A stretch of DNA of 20,737 nt. Source: UBA2336 sp046294915 (GTDB taxonomy: Bacteria > Bacteroidota > Bacteroidia > Cytophagales > Cyclobacteriaceae). The stretch lies in contig JBKBOE010000053.1 in assembly GCA_046294915.1 (NCBI GenBank), forward strand, positions 1 to 20,737. Reading direction: 5' to 3'. The position numbers were made by a program, and so were the translations under genes. This document shows, piece by piece, positions 8,256-16,939 of the stretch; position 1 is the first letter of the stretch, and each line of letters begins with the position of its first letter. The notes beneath the pieces are model-generated. The model worked only from the letters and a program-made list of their open reading frames with translations. It had not been told where the DNA came from and made no database searches.

Positions 8256-9158
8256 CTACCCGTAAATCTCCTGAGCCAGGCGGTAGGTATTGGCATGGGC
8301 CTCAATAATATCGCGAAAATCGGGAGAGTATCCCCCACCCATGCTGGCCACAAGAGGAATGTTGTTTCGCTTTGCTGCTTCCAGCACGATGCGATCGCGC
8401 TGTTTGCATCCTTCACGGGTAATACTCAGTTTTCCCAACGCATCGGTTCCAAGGATATCCACGCCTGATTGGTAGAAAATAAAATCCGGCTGCACGTGGT
8501 CCAGCAGGTATTTCAGGTTCGTATCGAGTGTTCGCAGGTAGAAGGCATCATTGGTACCATCCGGAAGCCCGATGTCCAGGTCGGACGATTCTTTCAGGAG
8601 GGGGTAATTATTGGCTCCGTGCATACTAAAGGTAAATACACGAGGATCATTTCGGAAAATCTGGGCAGTTCCGTTTCCCTGGTGCACATCCAGATCGACC
8701 ACCAGAATTTGCTTCACCCGGTTTTTCCCTAAAAGGTAATTTGCTGCAATGGCGATATCATTCAGCAGGCAGAACCCCTCTCCTTTATAGGTAAACGCAT
8801 GATGTGTGCCCCCGGCAATATTCATGGCTACCCCATATTGCAATGCAAACTCGGTGCATTGAACGGTTCCATTCATAATGGTAATTTCCCGGTTAATCAA
8901 TTCAGCCGAGAGTGGAAAACCCGTTCTTCGGATTTCTTGATCAGAAAGGCTTAAATTCTTAAGCCTTTGCCAGTACTGTTCATCGTGGGTTTGAAGAATC
9001 AAAAGCTCATCAATAGGGCAAGGAGCGAAAAGGTTCTCTTCCCTGATGGTTCCTTCATGCAAAAGTTGTTGGGGTAAAATCTCATATTTACTCATCGGAA
9101 ACCGATGGTTTGGAGGCAACGGAAGAACGTAAACAGAAGACCAGGCTACTTTAAGCAT
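8256..9158 (-). CDS. Histone deacetylase family zinc hydrolase
   Basis: A 300-aa arginase/deacetylase-fold protein of the bacterial HDAC (AcuC/class IV-like) group, which in bacteria removes acetyl groups from protein lysines, polyamines or small molecules. Motifs: GGTHHAF with paired H119/H120, DLDVHQGNGT with D155 and zinc ligands D157/H159, SGVDILGTDALG with zinc ligand D234, and GGGY with catalytic Tyr277. The Asp pair and HH are complete, so it should be active. The N-terminus (through NHRFPMSKYELL-like residues 17-28) matches the normal family start, supporting the ATG at 9156-9158. No signal peptide, so it is cytoplasmic. A terminator hairpin separates it from the upstream lipoprotein gene, so it probably has its own promoter within 9159-9182. 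The natural substrate is unknown. Confidence 0.93.
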   Translation of the reverse strand: MLKVAWSSVYVLPLPPNHRFPMSKYEILPQQLLHEGTIREENLFAPCPIDELLILQTHDEQYWQRLKNLSLSDQEIRRTGFPLSAELINREITIMNGTVQCTEFALQYGVAMNIAGGTHHAFTYKGEGFCLLNDIAIAANYLLGKNRVKQILVVDLDVHQGNGTAQIFRNDPRVFTFSMHGANNYPLLKESSDLDIGLPDGTNDAFYLRTLDTNLKYLLDHVQPDFIFYQSGVDILGTDALGKLSITREGCKQRDRIVLEAAKRNNIPLVASMGGGYSPDFRDIIEAHANTYRLAQEIYG

Positions 9159-9172
9159 TTTGAAAACTCAAC

Positions 9173-9208
9173 GTAAAATAAAGAACAGTTGGCGTACACC
9201 AACTGTTC
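9173..9208 (-). terminator. Rho-independent terminator after lipoprotein gene
   Basis: GAACAGTTGG (9183-9192) pairs perfectly with CCAACTGTTC (9199-9208), a 10-bp stem with a 6-nt loop. Read on the minus strand the stem is followed by the T-rich CTTTATTTTA (9173-9182). It lies 25 bp past the lipoprotein stop and 24 bp before the HDAC-like start, so it divides the two transcripts. Confidence 0.75.
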
Positions 9209-9233
9209 AGTATTTCAGATAAAGCATTTTTAA

Positions 9234-9665
9234 TTAATGTTTATGCTCATGCTTTTGGCCGCTTTCTTTATTGTACCATGCGTCCTGAATGGCATGGAAC
9301 AGATCGTGAAGATCGGTAAGGGCCACACCAATCTCTTCATCGGTACCGGTTTTCACGAGTTCAGCAAACGAGGCAGTTTCGTTTTTAAGATTAGCTAAGT
9401 GTTCCTTCATTTGCTCGGTATCTACCTTTTTTGGCAGGGCAGCATCGGCCCACTGTGCAGCATTCGAAGCCATTTCGGCTGCATTAGCCTTTGCAGGCTC
9501 CAGGTTAGCAGAATCCTTGAACGGGTGAAAACTTTCAGCCATAAGCATATGGAAAGCATCCATCTGGGGCCACTCAGTCTGCTCGGCTGTTTCTTCCTTT
9601 TTACCCGAACATGCGGCCCAGGCCAAGGCCGTCAGTAAAATCAGATTAACTAGAAGTTTGTTCAT
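9234..9665 (-). CDS. Small lipoprotein with His-rich C-terminus
   Basis: A 143-aa predicted lipoprotein that I do not recognise as a named family. Hydrophobic residues 4-18 lead to a lipobox-like AWAAC with Cys19 as the lipidated residue, followed by a charged linker (SGKKEETAEQTE). The mature part (about 33-130) looks all-helical and is rich in Ala, Glu and His: DAFHMLMAESFHPFKD near the front and DLHDLFHAIQDAW near the end, with His residues spaced as on helix faces, resembling a four-helix bundle. It ends HEHKH, a possible metal-binding tail. It is 39 bp downstream of the ABC transporter gene in the same direction and is closed by its own terminator, so it may be co-transcribed with the transporter. 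A metal-binding or envelope role is only an inference. Confidence 0.85.
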   Translation of the reverse strand: MNKLLVNLILLTALAWAACSGKKEETAEQTEWPQMDAFHMLMAESFHPFKDSANLEPAKANAAEMASNAAQWADAALPKKVDTEQMKEHLANLKNETASFAELVKTGTDEEIGVALTDLHDLFHAIQDAWYNKESGQKHEHKH

Positions 9666-9687
9666 TGAATATATGTTTTGGTTTGCG

Positions 9688-9695
9688 CAAAAATA
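9688..9695 (-). promoter_or_regulatory. -7-like element (TATTTTTG) before lipoprotein gene
   Basis: Read on the minus strand this is TATTTTTG, an exact fit to the Bacteroidota -7 consensus TAnnTTTG, 22 bp before the lipoprotein ATG. No TTTG -33 partner is visible at 17-23 bp upstream, so it may be a weak internal promoter or chance. Confidence 0.3.
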
Positions 9696-9704
9696 AAATA
9701 AATC

Positions 9705-12700
9705 TCAGTTCCGTTCGCGCCTGAAATACTTTCTGCTTTCAATTAACAGAATAACCCTGTGTAGTAGGTCGTAGTAGAGGGTAATGAAAAGCACTATCGT
9801 CATCAGCCAGATTACCGCGATATTAAAATAGAAGGTATCGAAAATGCGGCCAGCGAAATGCTTGGTGGGCTGGTAAAAATTGGCGGTATAGTCGAAGAAG
9901 TGCTTAGGCCTGTGCTCTTCCATATAGATGGGAAAGTATTTTTGAATAAGGTGGCCTTTGTACTCTACAATCCGCTGCTGTGCTGTGGCATTTTTCACCC
10001 AATCTCCAACTTCTTTATTGGCATATCGCTTTCTCAAGTTTTCATAGAAAAGTTCATCGTCTGGTGTTCTTGTTCTCTTCATAATGTACTCATCGCGACT
10101 GGTCGTGGCTTGATTCAAACGAACTGTATAATAATTTTTTAGCTTACCCAGGAAACGCTGGGTTGAACTATAGGCAATGGAATCAAATTTTCCTGCTTCG
10201 AGTTGCGCGATTTCAGGAAGTTTGTCTTCGCCAACCAATTTCAACTCATTGGCAATTTCAGCGCGTAATAAGCCCAACGTATAATTCAGTTCCCGATGGT
10301 CAGGGTTTCGCCAGTGTGTCCGGTTGTTTAAACATAACGAAAGCTTTGACTCGAGTTCAGGGATAAGATACCTGCGTTTAAAGTCTGCTATAGCAATGGT
10401 TTTGTCCCATTCATACAATTCTTTCTCATACGGGTTATCCCGAAACTGGGTAACCATAAATGCCTCGAATGCCCACCGCGATGCCATGATGTCGCCCATC
10501 AGGGGCACGCCCACCGGCTCCCCTACTTGTGGATTAAATCGATCAAACTGAATAACCACCCCACTCAATAAAAGCTGGGGTATGATCAGCAGCGGAATAA
10601 GAATATAAATGGTAACGGCCGAATTAAATGCCGAACTGATGTTTAACCCAAGAATATTGGCAAAGCAAGCCGTACTGAACAGGATGGACCAATAGCGCAG
10701 CTCCGTTAACGGAATTTCAAGAACCAGGTTTCCTACTATGAGAAAGAGGAATGTCTGAATTGCAGAGATGGTGAACAAGACCAGCACTTTTGAGAACAAA
10801 TAACTGGCCCGGCTTAAGTGCAGGAACTTCTCGCGCTTTAATATCTTCCGGTCGCGGAAAATCTCTTCAGCACTCAACGTGAGTCCGAAAAACAGGGCCA
10901 CCACAACACTCATAAAAAAATAAACCGGGATATTCTGGTTATCGTAAAACGAATACCGCGCCTCATTACCGCCAAGCACATTGTAGTACTTTACCATGAA
11001 GCTAATGAAGAATGCAAGCACCGGTGCTTCCAGGAGGTTAATGTACAGGTACTGTTTGTTAGCGAGTTTAGCCAGTACATCGCGGATCATAAAAATTTTC
11101 AACTGGCTTCTCTTCCCGGCAATTGCCTGTGTTTCGGGCAATGGATCCTGAGAATGTTCTACGCGCGCGATTTTTAACCTCTGTTTAAAATACTGATACC
11201 ATTGCCCTGGTGAAATTTTTCGGGTATTGGTTAAGCGACCGTATTCATTAACAACTTTTGTTTCAATGATATTAAATACCTGTTCCGGGTTAATGTTCCC
11301 GCATTCCGGACAGGCACCTTGTGTTTTATTGGCTGCATTAATGATATCTCGGAAATAGATAACCGATTCTACAGGGTTTCCATAATAAATCTGGAAGCCG
11401 CCCACATCAAGAATCAGCAACGTATCAAACATCTTAAAGATATCAGACGATGGCTGGTGAATGACCACAAAAACCATCTTGCCGCGAAGGGAAAGCTCTT
11501 TGAGCAGATCCATGATGTTCTCTGAATCGCGCGAAGACAACCCGGAGGTTGGCTCATCCACAAACAATATGGTGGGCTCACGCAGCAGTTCCAATCCGAT
11601 GTTGAGTCGTTTTCGTTGCCCGCCACTTATTGTCTTTTGCATGGGTGAGCCTACTTTCAGATTGCGGGTTTCACTGAGCCCCAACTGATTAAGCACCCGC
11701 TCAACCAATTCGGCAACCTGCTCTTTAGTGTACTCACCAAAACACAGGCGGGCGGCATAGTAAAGGTTTTCGAAAACGGTCAGGTCTTCAATCAACAGGT
11801 CATCTTGTGGAATATAGCCAATAATGCCCTGCACTTTTGCCGGATTTTCGTGGATGTCGATGCCATTGATGGCAACCCTGCCACTGGATGGGGTTTCCGA
11901 TCCGTTGAGCACACTGAGCAAGGTTGATTTACCCGAGCCGCTGGCTCCCATAATGCCGATGAGTTTGCCGCCTTGCTCAGCTATATTGATGTTTTGCAAA
12001 CCTGCCCTGCCCGATTTGAAATGATAAAAGATGTGATCGGCCGTGAAGGTGATTTTCTGCAACTGCTCGCCAACAAGAAAACGACTGACGATATCGCTGT
12101 AATAAATGGGTTCAATCTTGTCGCCCCTAATGGTGCTGCCGGTTGGAAAGATGTCAACCTTCCGGCTTTTAAGCGGAATGCTGTTGAGGTAAAGTACCGA
12201 TATACCCAGGTATTTTATGAAATACGTGTCCTCNNNNNNNNNNACTTAAGGATGGCCACAAGCCCGTTAATATTCTTTTCAATAATCCGGGGGCCGGGGT
12301 ATGGCTTATCGTCATAGCCCTCATCAATTACCAGAACATTTGGTGCAGAGAGTTCATCAATGTCCTGCCCTGTTACAAAATTTCTGAGGGCATCAATCTC
12401 TTTCCGTGGAATTTTGAGAGCCTGACCGATATAGAATACCAGATTCTCCTGACGCTCGGAAATTTCACCGTCTGCAAACACCAGTTCTATGATCTTGATA
12501 ATCAAGACCAGTTTTTGCTGCATGGTAAGGGCCTGATTAACCTGTTTGCTGATCTGCATAATTCGCGACCAGTCATCCACAAACTGAATGGTTTCCGGGT
12601 CCAGCGTGCTCAGGTCTTGCGCTGATTCAATTTTGTAGTTTTTACAGAAATCATCGAACAGGTTGAGATAATATTTGGTGGAGTCACGGTTCAGATGAAG

Positions 12701-12802
12701 GCTGAGAAACTCCTTGATGTTATTCCGCTCATCTTCAGTAATTCGCTCGCGCGCTACGATAGCAAAAAGTTGAATAATTGCCTTTAATAGTTCTTCACTC
12801 AT
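9705..12802 (-). CDS. TerB-ABC transporter fusion (ABCG type), broken by assembly gap
   Basis: I read this as one gene of about 1030 codons interrupted by ten N at 12234-12243. The first part (12802 to 12245, 186 aa) is a TerB-like helical domain (FADGEISERQENLVFYI at about 109-125). Past the gap a different frame stays open without a stop from 12233, begins EDTYFIKYLG and leads in frame through a Leu codon at 12062 into the ABC domain, so the N count does not reflect the true missing length. Counted from that Leu: Walker A GASGSGKST 39-47, signature ISGGQ 145-149, Walker B ILFVDEP 165-171, H-loop H202, a CPEC pair (C251/C254) in the linker, then six hydrophobic segments with a large soluble loop before the last. 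The NBD-then-TMD order and HQPSSDIF are ABCG-like, suggesting export; the substrate is unknown. ATG at 12800-12802. Confidence 0.85.
12234..12243. other. Assembly gap of ten N inside the TerB-ABC gene
   Basis: Ten undetermined bases. The coding frames on the two sides differ if exactly ten bases are assumed. With the open frames on both sides, the true number of missing bases must be 3k+2 to restore a single gene. Confidence 0.97.
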
Positions 12803-12963
12803 GCACAGGAAATACGGCCTAAAATAGCCCTAAAATAGAAATTAAACGAAGGAACCGGTCGGAAGGCCGAATTAGTGAACCATAAAAAAAAACGCTAACT
12901 TGGTGCATTCCATGTAATAAATTCAGGGTTCAACCGACCAACCACCTAAACTAAACGTAATCT
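12803..12963. other. Divergent intergenic region, TerB-ABC and LolA-like genes
   Basis: A 161-bp gap that should hold two divergent promoters. I see no convincing TTTG / TAnnTTTG pair. It contains a short tandem copy of CCTAAAATAG (12818-12827 and 12829-12838), an 11-bp period, just upstream of the TerB-ABC start. Confidence 0.4.
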
Positions 12964-13713
12964 ATGAAAATCAAATTTTTAGCCATGATCACCTGTCTGG
13001 CAGCAAGTACAATGCTTCACGGCCAGTCAGTTGATGACATTATTAAAAAGTATTTCGAAAACACCGGGGGCATCGACAAATGGAAAGCGCTTAACGGATT
13101 AAAAATCAATGCCAAATTCAATCAGCAAGGCATGGAAATTCCGCTGGAAATCGTGCAGTTGAAAGATGGCCGGCAATGCACATCAATTTCCTTTCAGGGA
13201 ATGGAGATTAAGCAGGGCGTATATGACGGTTCAACGCTGTGGTCAACTAACTTTATGAATATGAAGGCCGAACGAAGCGATGCCGAGGCCACCGAAAATT
13301 TTAAACAGGAAATTGGCGATTTTCCCGATCCATTTTTAAACTATAAGGAGCGTGGCCTGAAGGCCGAATTTGTAGGAAAAGAGACCATTGAAGGTACGGA
13401 GTGCTTTAAAATCAAGCTGACCAAAAAGCCCATAAAGGTTGACGGAGTACTCACTGACAATGTATTGTACTATTATTTTGATGCCGAAAACTACGTACCG
13501 GTGTTAATGGAAAGTGAGATTAAAACCGGGCAGGCCAAAGGCATGACTCAGCAAATTACCTGGAGCGATTACCAGGAAGTTGACGGACTGATGATGCCCT
13601 TCACCATGGCACAGGGTGTGAAAGGAATGGGAAGTAATGCGCTAACCATTACAGCCTACCAACTTAATCCCAAAGTGGATGAGGCAATATTTAAATTTCC
13701 AGAAGGTAAATAA
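12964..13713 (+). CDS. Exported LolA/LolB-like outer-membrane lipoprotein-sorting protein homologue
   Basis: A 249-aa exported protein. Residues 1-20 form a signal peptide (MKIKFLAM, hydrophobic core, cleavage near LHGQS). The mature part begins VDDIIKKYFENTGGIDKWKAL, a layout common to Bacteroidota proteins annotated as outer membrane lipoprotein-sorting (LolA-like) proteins, followed by alternating beta strands consistent with the concave LolA/LolB half-barrel that holds acyl chains. Recognisable phrases include IEGTECFKIKLT and YYYFDAENYVPVLMES, where LolA-like proteins have their strand and turn repeats. True lipoprotein transfer is not certain; many such proteins are of unknown role. It is monocistronic: a strong terminator follows 29 bp after the stop. 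ATG at 12964 is preceded by an A/C-rich leader without Shine-Dalgarno. Confidence 0.8.
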   Translation: MKIKFLAMITCLAASTMLHGQSVDDIIKKYFENTGGIDKWKALNGLKINAKFNQQGMEIPLEIVQLKDGRQCTSISFQGMEIKQGVYDGSTLWSTNFMNMKAERSDAEATENFKQEIGDFPDPFLNYKERGLKAEFVGKETIEGTECFKIKLTKKPIKVDGVLTDNVLYYYFDAENYVPVLMESEIKTGQAKGMTQQITWSDYQEVDGLMMPFTMAQGVKGMGSNALTITAYQLNPKVDEAIFKFPEGK

Positions 13714-13742
13714 CTATAATTACTTGATTATCAAATAGTAAT

Positions 13743-13776
13743 AAAGGCTTGACAAACAAACTTGTCAAGCCTTTTT
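13743..13776 (+). terminator. Strong Rho-independent terminator
   Basis: AAAGGCTTGACAA (13743-13755) pairs perfectly with TTGTCAAGCCTTT (13762-13774), a 13-bp stem with loop ACAAAC, ending in a T run at 13772-13776. It follows the LolA-like gene by 29 bp and isolates it from the BNR gene that starts 37 bp further on. Confidence 0.9.
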
Positions 13777-13813
13777 GCTTTTACACTAACATTCCATTTT
13801 AAATTTTCACTGC

Positions 13814-16800
13814 ATGAAAACGTTTATTCTTCCCATTGTCTTGCTGGCTCTGCTAGCACCAGCGCGCGCACAGGATGCCATATCCCGCGGCAAGGAGTTG
13901 TTTGGTGACCTGAAAGCCCGCCATATCGGTCCGGCCATTATGAGCGGCCGGATAACCGACCTGGAACTGCACCCTACCAATGCCCGCATTATTTACGCAG
14001 GCACAGCGGGTGGCGGTGTATGGAAAAGCAATAATGGCGGGGCTACCTTCAACTCCATTTTTGATGACTACTGCCAATCCATTGGTGCGGTTGAAGTTGA
14101 TCCCACCAACCCCGACAACGTGGTTTGGGTGGGCACGGGTGAAGTGTGGACCCGGAACAGTGTATCGGTTGGTGATGGATTGTACAAGACAAATGATGGC
14201 GGTTCCTCATGGCAGAAAATGGGCTTTGAAAAATCAGAACGAATTGCCGGCATCCAGGTAAACCCAAAGAACTCCAACGAAATTTACGTAGCTGTACTCG
14301 GGCCACTTTGGAGCGACAGTGATGAACGGGGTCTCTATAAAACTACCGATGGGGGCAAAACCTGGAACAAGATTCTCTTTGTAAACAAAACAACAGGATG
14401 CAGCGACCTGGTTCTTGACCCAAACGATCCGAACATCGTTTATGCCGCATTTTGGGAAGTACGCAGAACGCCCTGGTCGTTCAACTCAGGTGGAACAAAC
14501 AGTGCTTTGTATAAATCAACCGATGGTGGTAAAACTTTTTCAAAAATTCATAACGGCTTTCCAAAAGGTAAACTTGGCCGCCTGGCCATTGCTGTTGCTC
14601 CTTCCAGCCCGAACATCCTCTACACCGTAATTGAGTCTGAGCAGGATAAGGACAAAGGCCTGTACCGCAGCGATGATGCGGGTGCAAGCTGGAAACAACT
14701 CAATAATGATTTCGAATTGCTTGTGCGCCCGTTCTACTTTTCCAGAATTGAGGTCGATCCCCGAAACCCCGATGTTGTAGTGAAAGCCGGACTTATGGGC
14801 TCCATCTCGCGTGATGGCGGCAAAACCTTTAAAAACCTAGGTCCCAACCACTCTGATGTTCACGACATTGTATTCGACATTAAAGATTCCGATCGGATGT
14901 ATGTAGCCACCGATGGCGGTGTTTACCGTTCATGGGATGGTGGCACTACGCTCGAAATTGTTGAAAATATTCCCGTGTCTCAATTCTACCACGTAAGTGT
15001 TGATGACGAGGAACCGTACAATGTGTATGGCGGATTGCAGGATAATGGTTGTTGGTTTGGACCTTCCAGTTCTCCGGGAGGCGTTGAAGCAAAAGACTGG
15101 GTACGTGTTGGCGTTGGCGATGGTTACCGCGTTTATCGCCATCCCACAAAAAAACTCATCTACTCCGAGATGCAGGGAGCCGAAAATGTTTGGCGGTTTG
15201 ATCCAGCCAAGGATCAGGCAAAAACCATCCAACCCTTACCTGCCAAAAACGATCCGAAACTACGGTTCAACTGGAATGCATCATTAACCATAAGCCCTAA
15301 TAAGCCCGACCGGGTTTATATCGGCAGCCAGTTTGTTCATCGCTCTGACGACATGGGTGAAACGTGGGTAAAAATTTCACCTGATTTGACCACAAACGAC
15401 AAGGCCAAACAAAATCAGGAAGATTCCGGTGGGCTTTCACGGGATAACTCAGGAGCAGAAAACCATTGCACAATCTTTACCATTGCTGAATCTCCCCTTG
15501 ATGAAAACATTGTTTGGGCCGGTACAGACGATGGCAACCTGCAGGTTACCCGCGATGGGGGCAAAACCTGGACGAATGTGGTGGCCAATGTTCCGGGCCT
15601 TCCTAAAAACACCATGGTGTATCACGTTGAAGCCAGTGTTTTCGGTAAAGGCAATGCCTATGCTGTGTTCACAGGCTATCAAACCGGTGATATGAACACG
15701 TATGTGTACAAGACCACCGACTTTGGTGCAACCTGGAAATCCATTGTAACACCTGACATTTACGGCTTTGCAAGAAACATCCAAGAGGACTATGAAAATG
15801 AAAACCTGCTGTTTCTCGGTACTGAATTCGGACTTTACATTACCATTGACGGTGGCAAAAGCTGGCTGAAATTCACCAACAATATGCCGGCAGCCAACGT
15901 TCACTTCATTGAACTGCATAAACGTACAAATGACCTGGTTATTGCCACACACGGGCGCGGGGTAATTATTATTGACGACATCAGCCCGCTACGCCAACTC
16001 AATGATGAGGTGTTGAACAAAGAACTGCATTTTTTCAAAACCAGGCCAACGGTAATAAACGAATCGAATGGGTTCGGTGGTGCGAGCACCGAAACTCAGT
16101 TTGTGGGTGCCAACGCCAGCACTGCAGCACGTATTATCTACTATCAGAAAAAAAGACACACTCTTGGTAAAATGACACTCGAAATTCAGGATGCGAATGG
16201 AAACAAGGTTACGGAACTTACTCCGGCCAAAGCAAAAGGAATTAATATTGTGGATTGGAACTACAGTGTTAAACCTCCTAAGATAGCCGCTGCTAAAACA
16301 TTTGCTTTTGGCGGTTTTACATCCATGCGTGTTCCGGCTGGTACATATAAAGTCGTTATCCAAAAAGGTAAAGAAACGTATACCAATAACCTGGTTATTG
16401 AATACGATAAACGTTCTGATATACCCCTTGCCGACAGGAAACTGCAGGAAGAAACAACACGCAAACTGTATCGGATGTCGGAGGAATTGGCGTACCTGGT
16501 GTACGAATTGGATGAGAACCTTAAACTTGCCGAAAGTTTGAAGACAAAGGCCCCATCAGCAGCTAAAACAGTAACTCCATTTATTACGGAGCTCACCAAA
16601 CTCAAAGAAACCTTAGTGGTAACAAAGGGCGACAACTATGTTGGTGGCGCTGAACCACAACTGCGCGAGCGCCTGGCTGAATTGTACAGTAAAGTTGCGC
16701 AAAGCTTTTATAAGCCCAATACGGCCGAGCTTGATAATCTGGAGGCATTGGAAAACAGATTCAATACAGCCAAAACTGACTTCAAAAAGATTAAAGATAA

Positions 16801-16891
16801 GCATCAGGCCAAAATCAACGATCTGGCTAAGAAAAACGGATTGGAATTGGTTGCCCTTAAGCCTTTTGAGGAATTTGTTAAGGAACCTTAA
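13814..16891 (+). CDS. Secreted BNR/sortilin (VPS10)-like beta-propeller protein
   Basis: A complete 1025-aa exported protein. Residues 1-19 are a signal peptide (cleavage near ARAQ). The region to about 740 is a large beta-propeller with at least eleven Asp boxes: about 72-79, 126-133, 177-184, 235-242, 286-293, 332-339, 373-380, 511-518, 579-586, 634-641 and 677-684 (for example TTDGGKTW, TRDGGKTW, TIDGGKSW). A beta-rich domain follows (about 770-865) and then a long charged, helical C-terminal domain (about 875-1025). Such proteins are variously called VPS10/sortilin-like, glycosyl hydrolase or WD40/YVTN/BNR proteins; no catalytic site is recognisable, so binding of a peptide or glycan is as likely as hydrolysis. 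It is paralogous to the protein at 1-1693. It is monocistronic, between two terminators, and only 37 bp after the first, so its promoter must overlap the terminator tail. Confidence 0.92.
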   Translation: MKTFILPIVLLALLAPARAQDAISRGKELFGDLKARHIGPAIMSGRITDLELHPTNARIIYAGTAGGGVWKSNNGGATFNSIFDDYCQSIGAVEVDPTNPDNVVWVGTGEVWTRNSVSVGDGLYKTNDGGSSWQKMGFEKSERIAGIQVNPKNSNEIYVAVLGPLWSDSDERGLYKTTDGGKTWNKILFVNKTTGCSDLVLDPNDPNIVYAAFWEVRRTPWSFNSGGTNSALYKSTDGGKTFSKIHNGFPKGKLGRLAIAVAPSSPNILYTVIESEQDKDKGLYRSDDAGASWKQLNNDFELLVRPFYFSRIEVDPRNPDVVVKAGLMGSISRDGGKTFKNLGPNHSDVHDIVFDIKDSDRMYVATDGGVYRSWDGGTTLEIVENIPVSQFYHVSVDDEEPYNVYGGLQDNGCWFGPSSSPGGVEAKDWVRVGVGDGYRVYRHPTKKLIYSEMQGAENVWRFDPAKDQAKTIQPLPAKNDPKLRFNWNASLTISPNKPDRVYIGSQFVHRSDDMGETWVKISPDLTTNDKAKQNQEDSGGLSRDNSGAENHCTIFTIAESPLDENIVWAGTDDGNLQVTRDGGKTWTNVVANVPGLPKNTMVYHVEASVFGKGNAYAVFTGYQTGDMNTYVYKTTDFGATWKSIVTPDIYGFARNIQEDYENENLLFLGTEFGLYITIDGGKSWLKFTNNMPAANVHFIELHKRTNDLVIATHGRGVIIIDDISPLRQLNDEVLNKELHFFKTRPTVINESNGFGGASTETQFVGANASTAARIIYYQKKRHTLGKMTLEIQDANGNKVTELTPAKAKGINIVDWNYSVKPPKIAAAKTFAFGGFTSMRVPAGTYKVVIQKGKETYTNNLVIEYDKRSDIPLADRKLQEETTRKLYRMSEELAYLVYELDENLKLAESLKTKAPSAAKTVTPFITELTKLKETLVVTKGDNYVGGAEPQLRERLAELYSKVAQSFYKPNTAELDNLEALENRFNTAKTDFKKIKDKHQAKINDLAKKNGLELVALKPFEEFVKEP

Positions 16892-16912
16892 ACCGAAAGG
16901 AGATCATTCATC

Positions 16913-16939
16913 AGGGCGGGGACTACCCGCCCTCTTTTT
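16913..16939 (+). terminator. Rho-independent terminator after BNR gene
   Basis: AGGGCGGG (16913-16920) pairs with CCCGCCCT (16926-16933) around a 5-nt loop, followed by CTTTTT (16934-16939). The GC-rich 8-bp stem lies 21 bp past the BNR stop. The T run abuts the stop codon of the convergent S41 gene; on the minus strand no T run follows the stem, so it should act on the plus strand. Confidence 0.88.

Noticed and set aside
12060..12062. TTG as start codon of a 785-aa ABC transporter
   Set aside because: The frame is open upstream to the N gap and encodes plausible protein; the TTG is only an internal Leu codon.
12818..12838. Two tandem copies of CCTAAAATAG as a regulatory repeat
   Set aside because: Only two short copies; no further copies and no link to a promoter. 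Mentioned in the intergenic entry only.
13774..13807. Promoter TTTG / TAAATTTT for the large BNR gene
   Set aside because: The TTTG falls in the upstream terminator tail, spacing is 22 bp, and the start of transcription would fall at the ATG itself; too weak to list.
14347..15870. Recurrent GATGGNGGNAAAACCT-like DNA repeat
   Set aside because: Explained by the Asp-box motif (DGGKTW) of the BNR protein; not a separate DNA repeat.
15449..15952. 167-codon minus-strand frame
   Set aside because: Shadow of the BNR gene; repeated Asp-box coding keeps several frames open.
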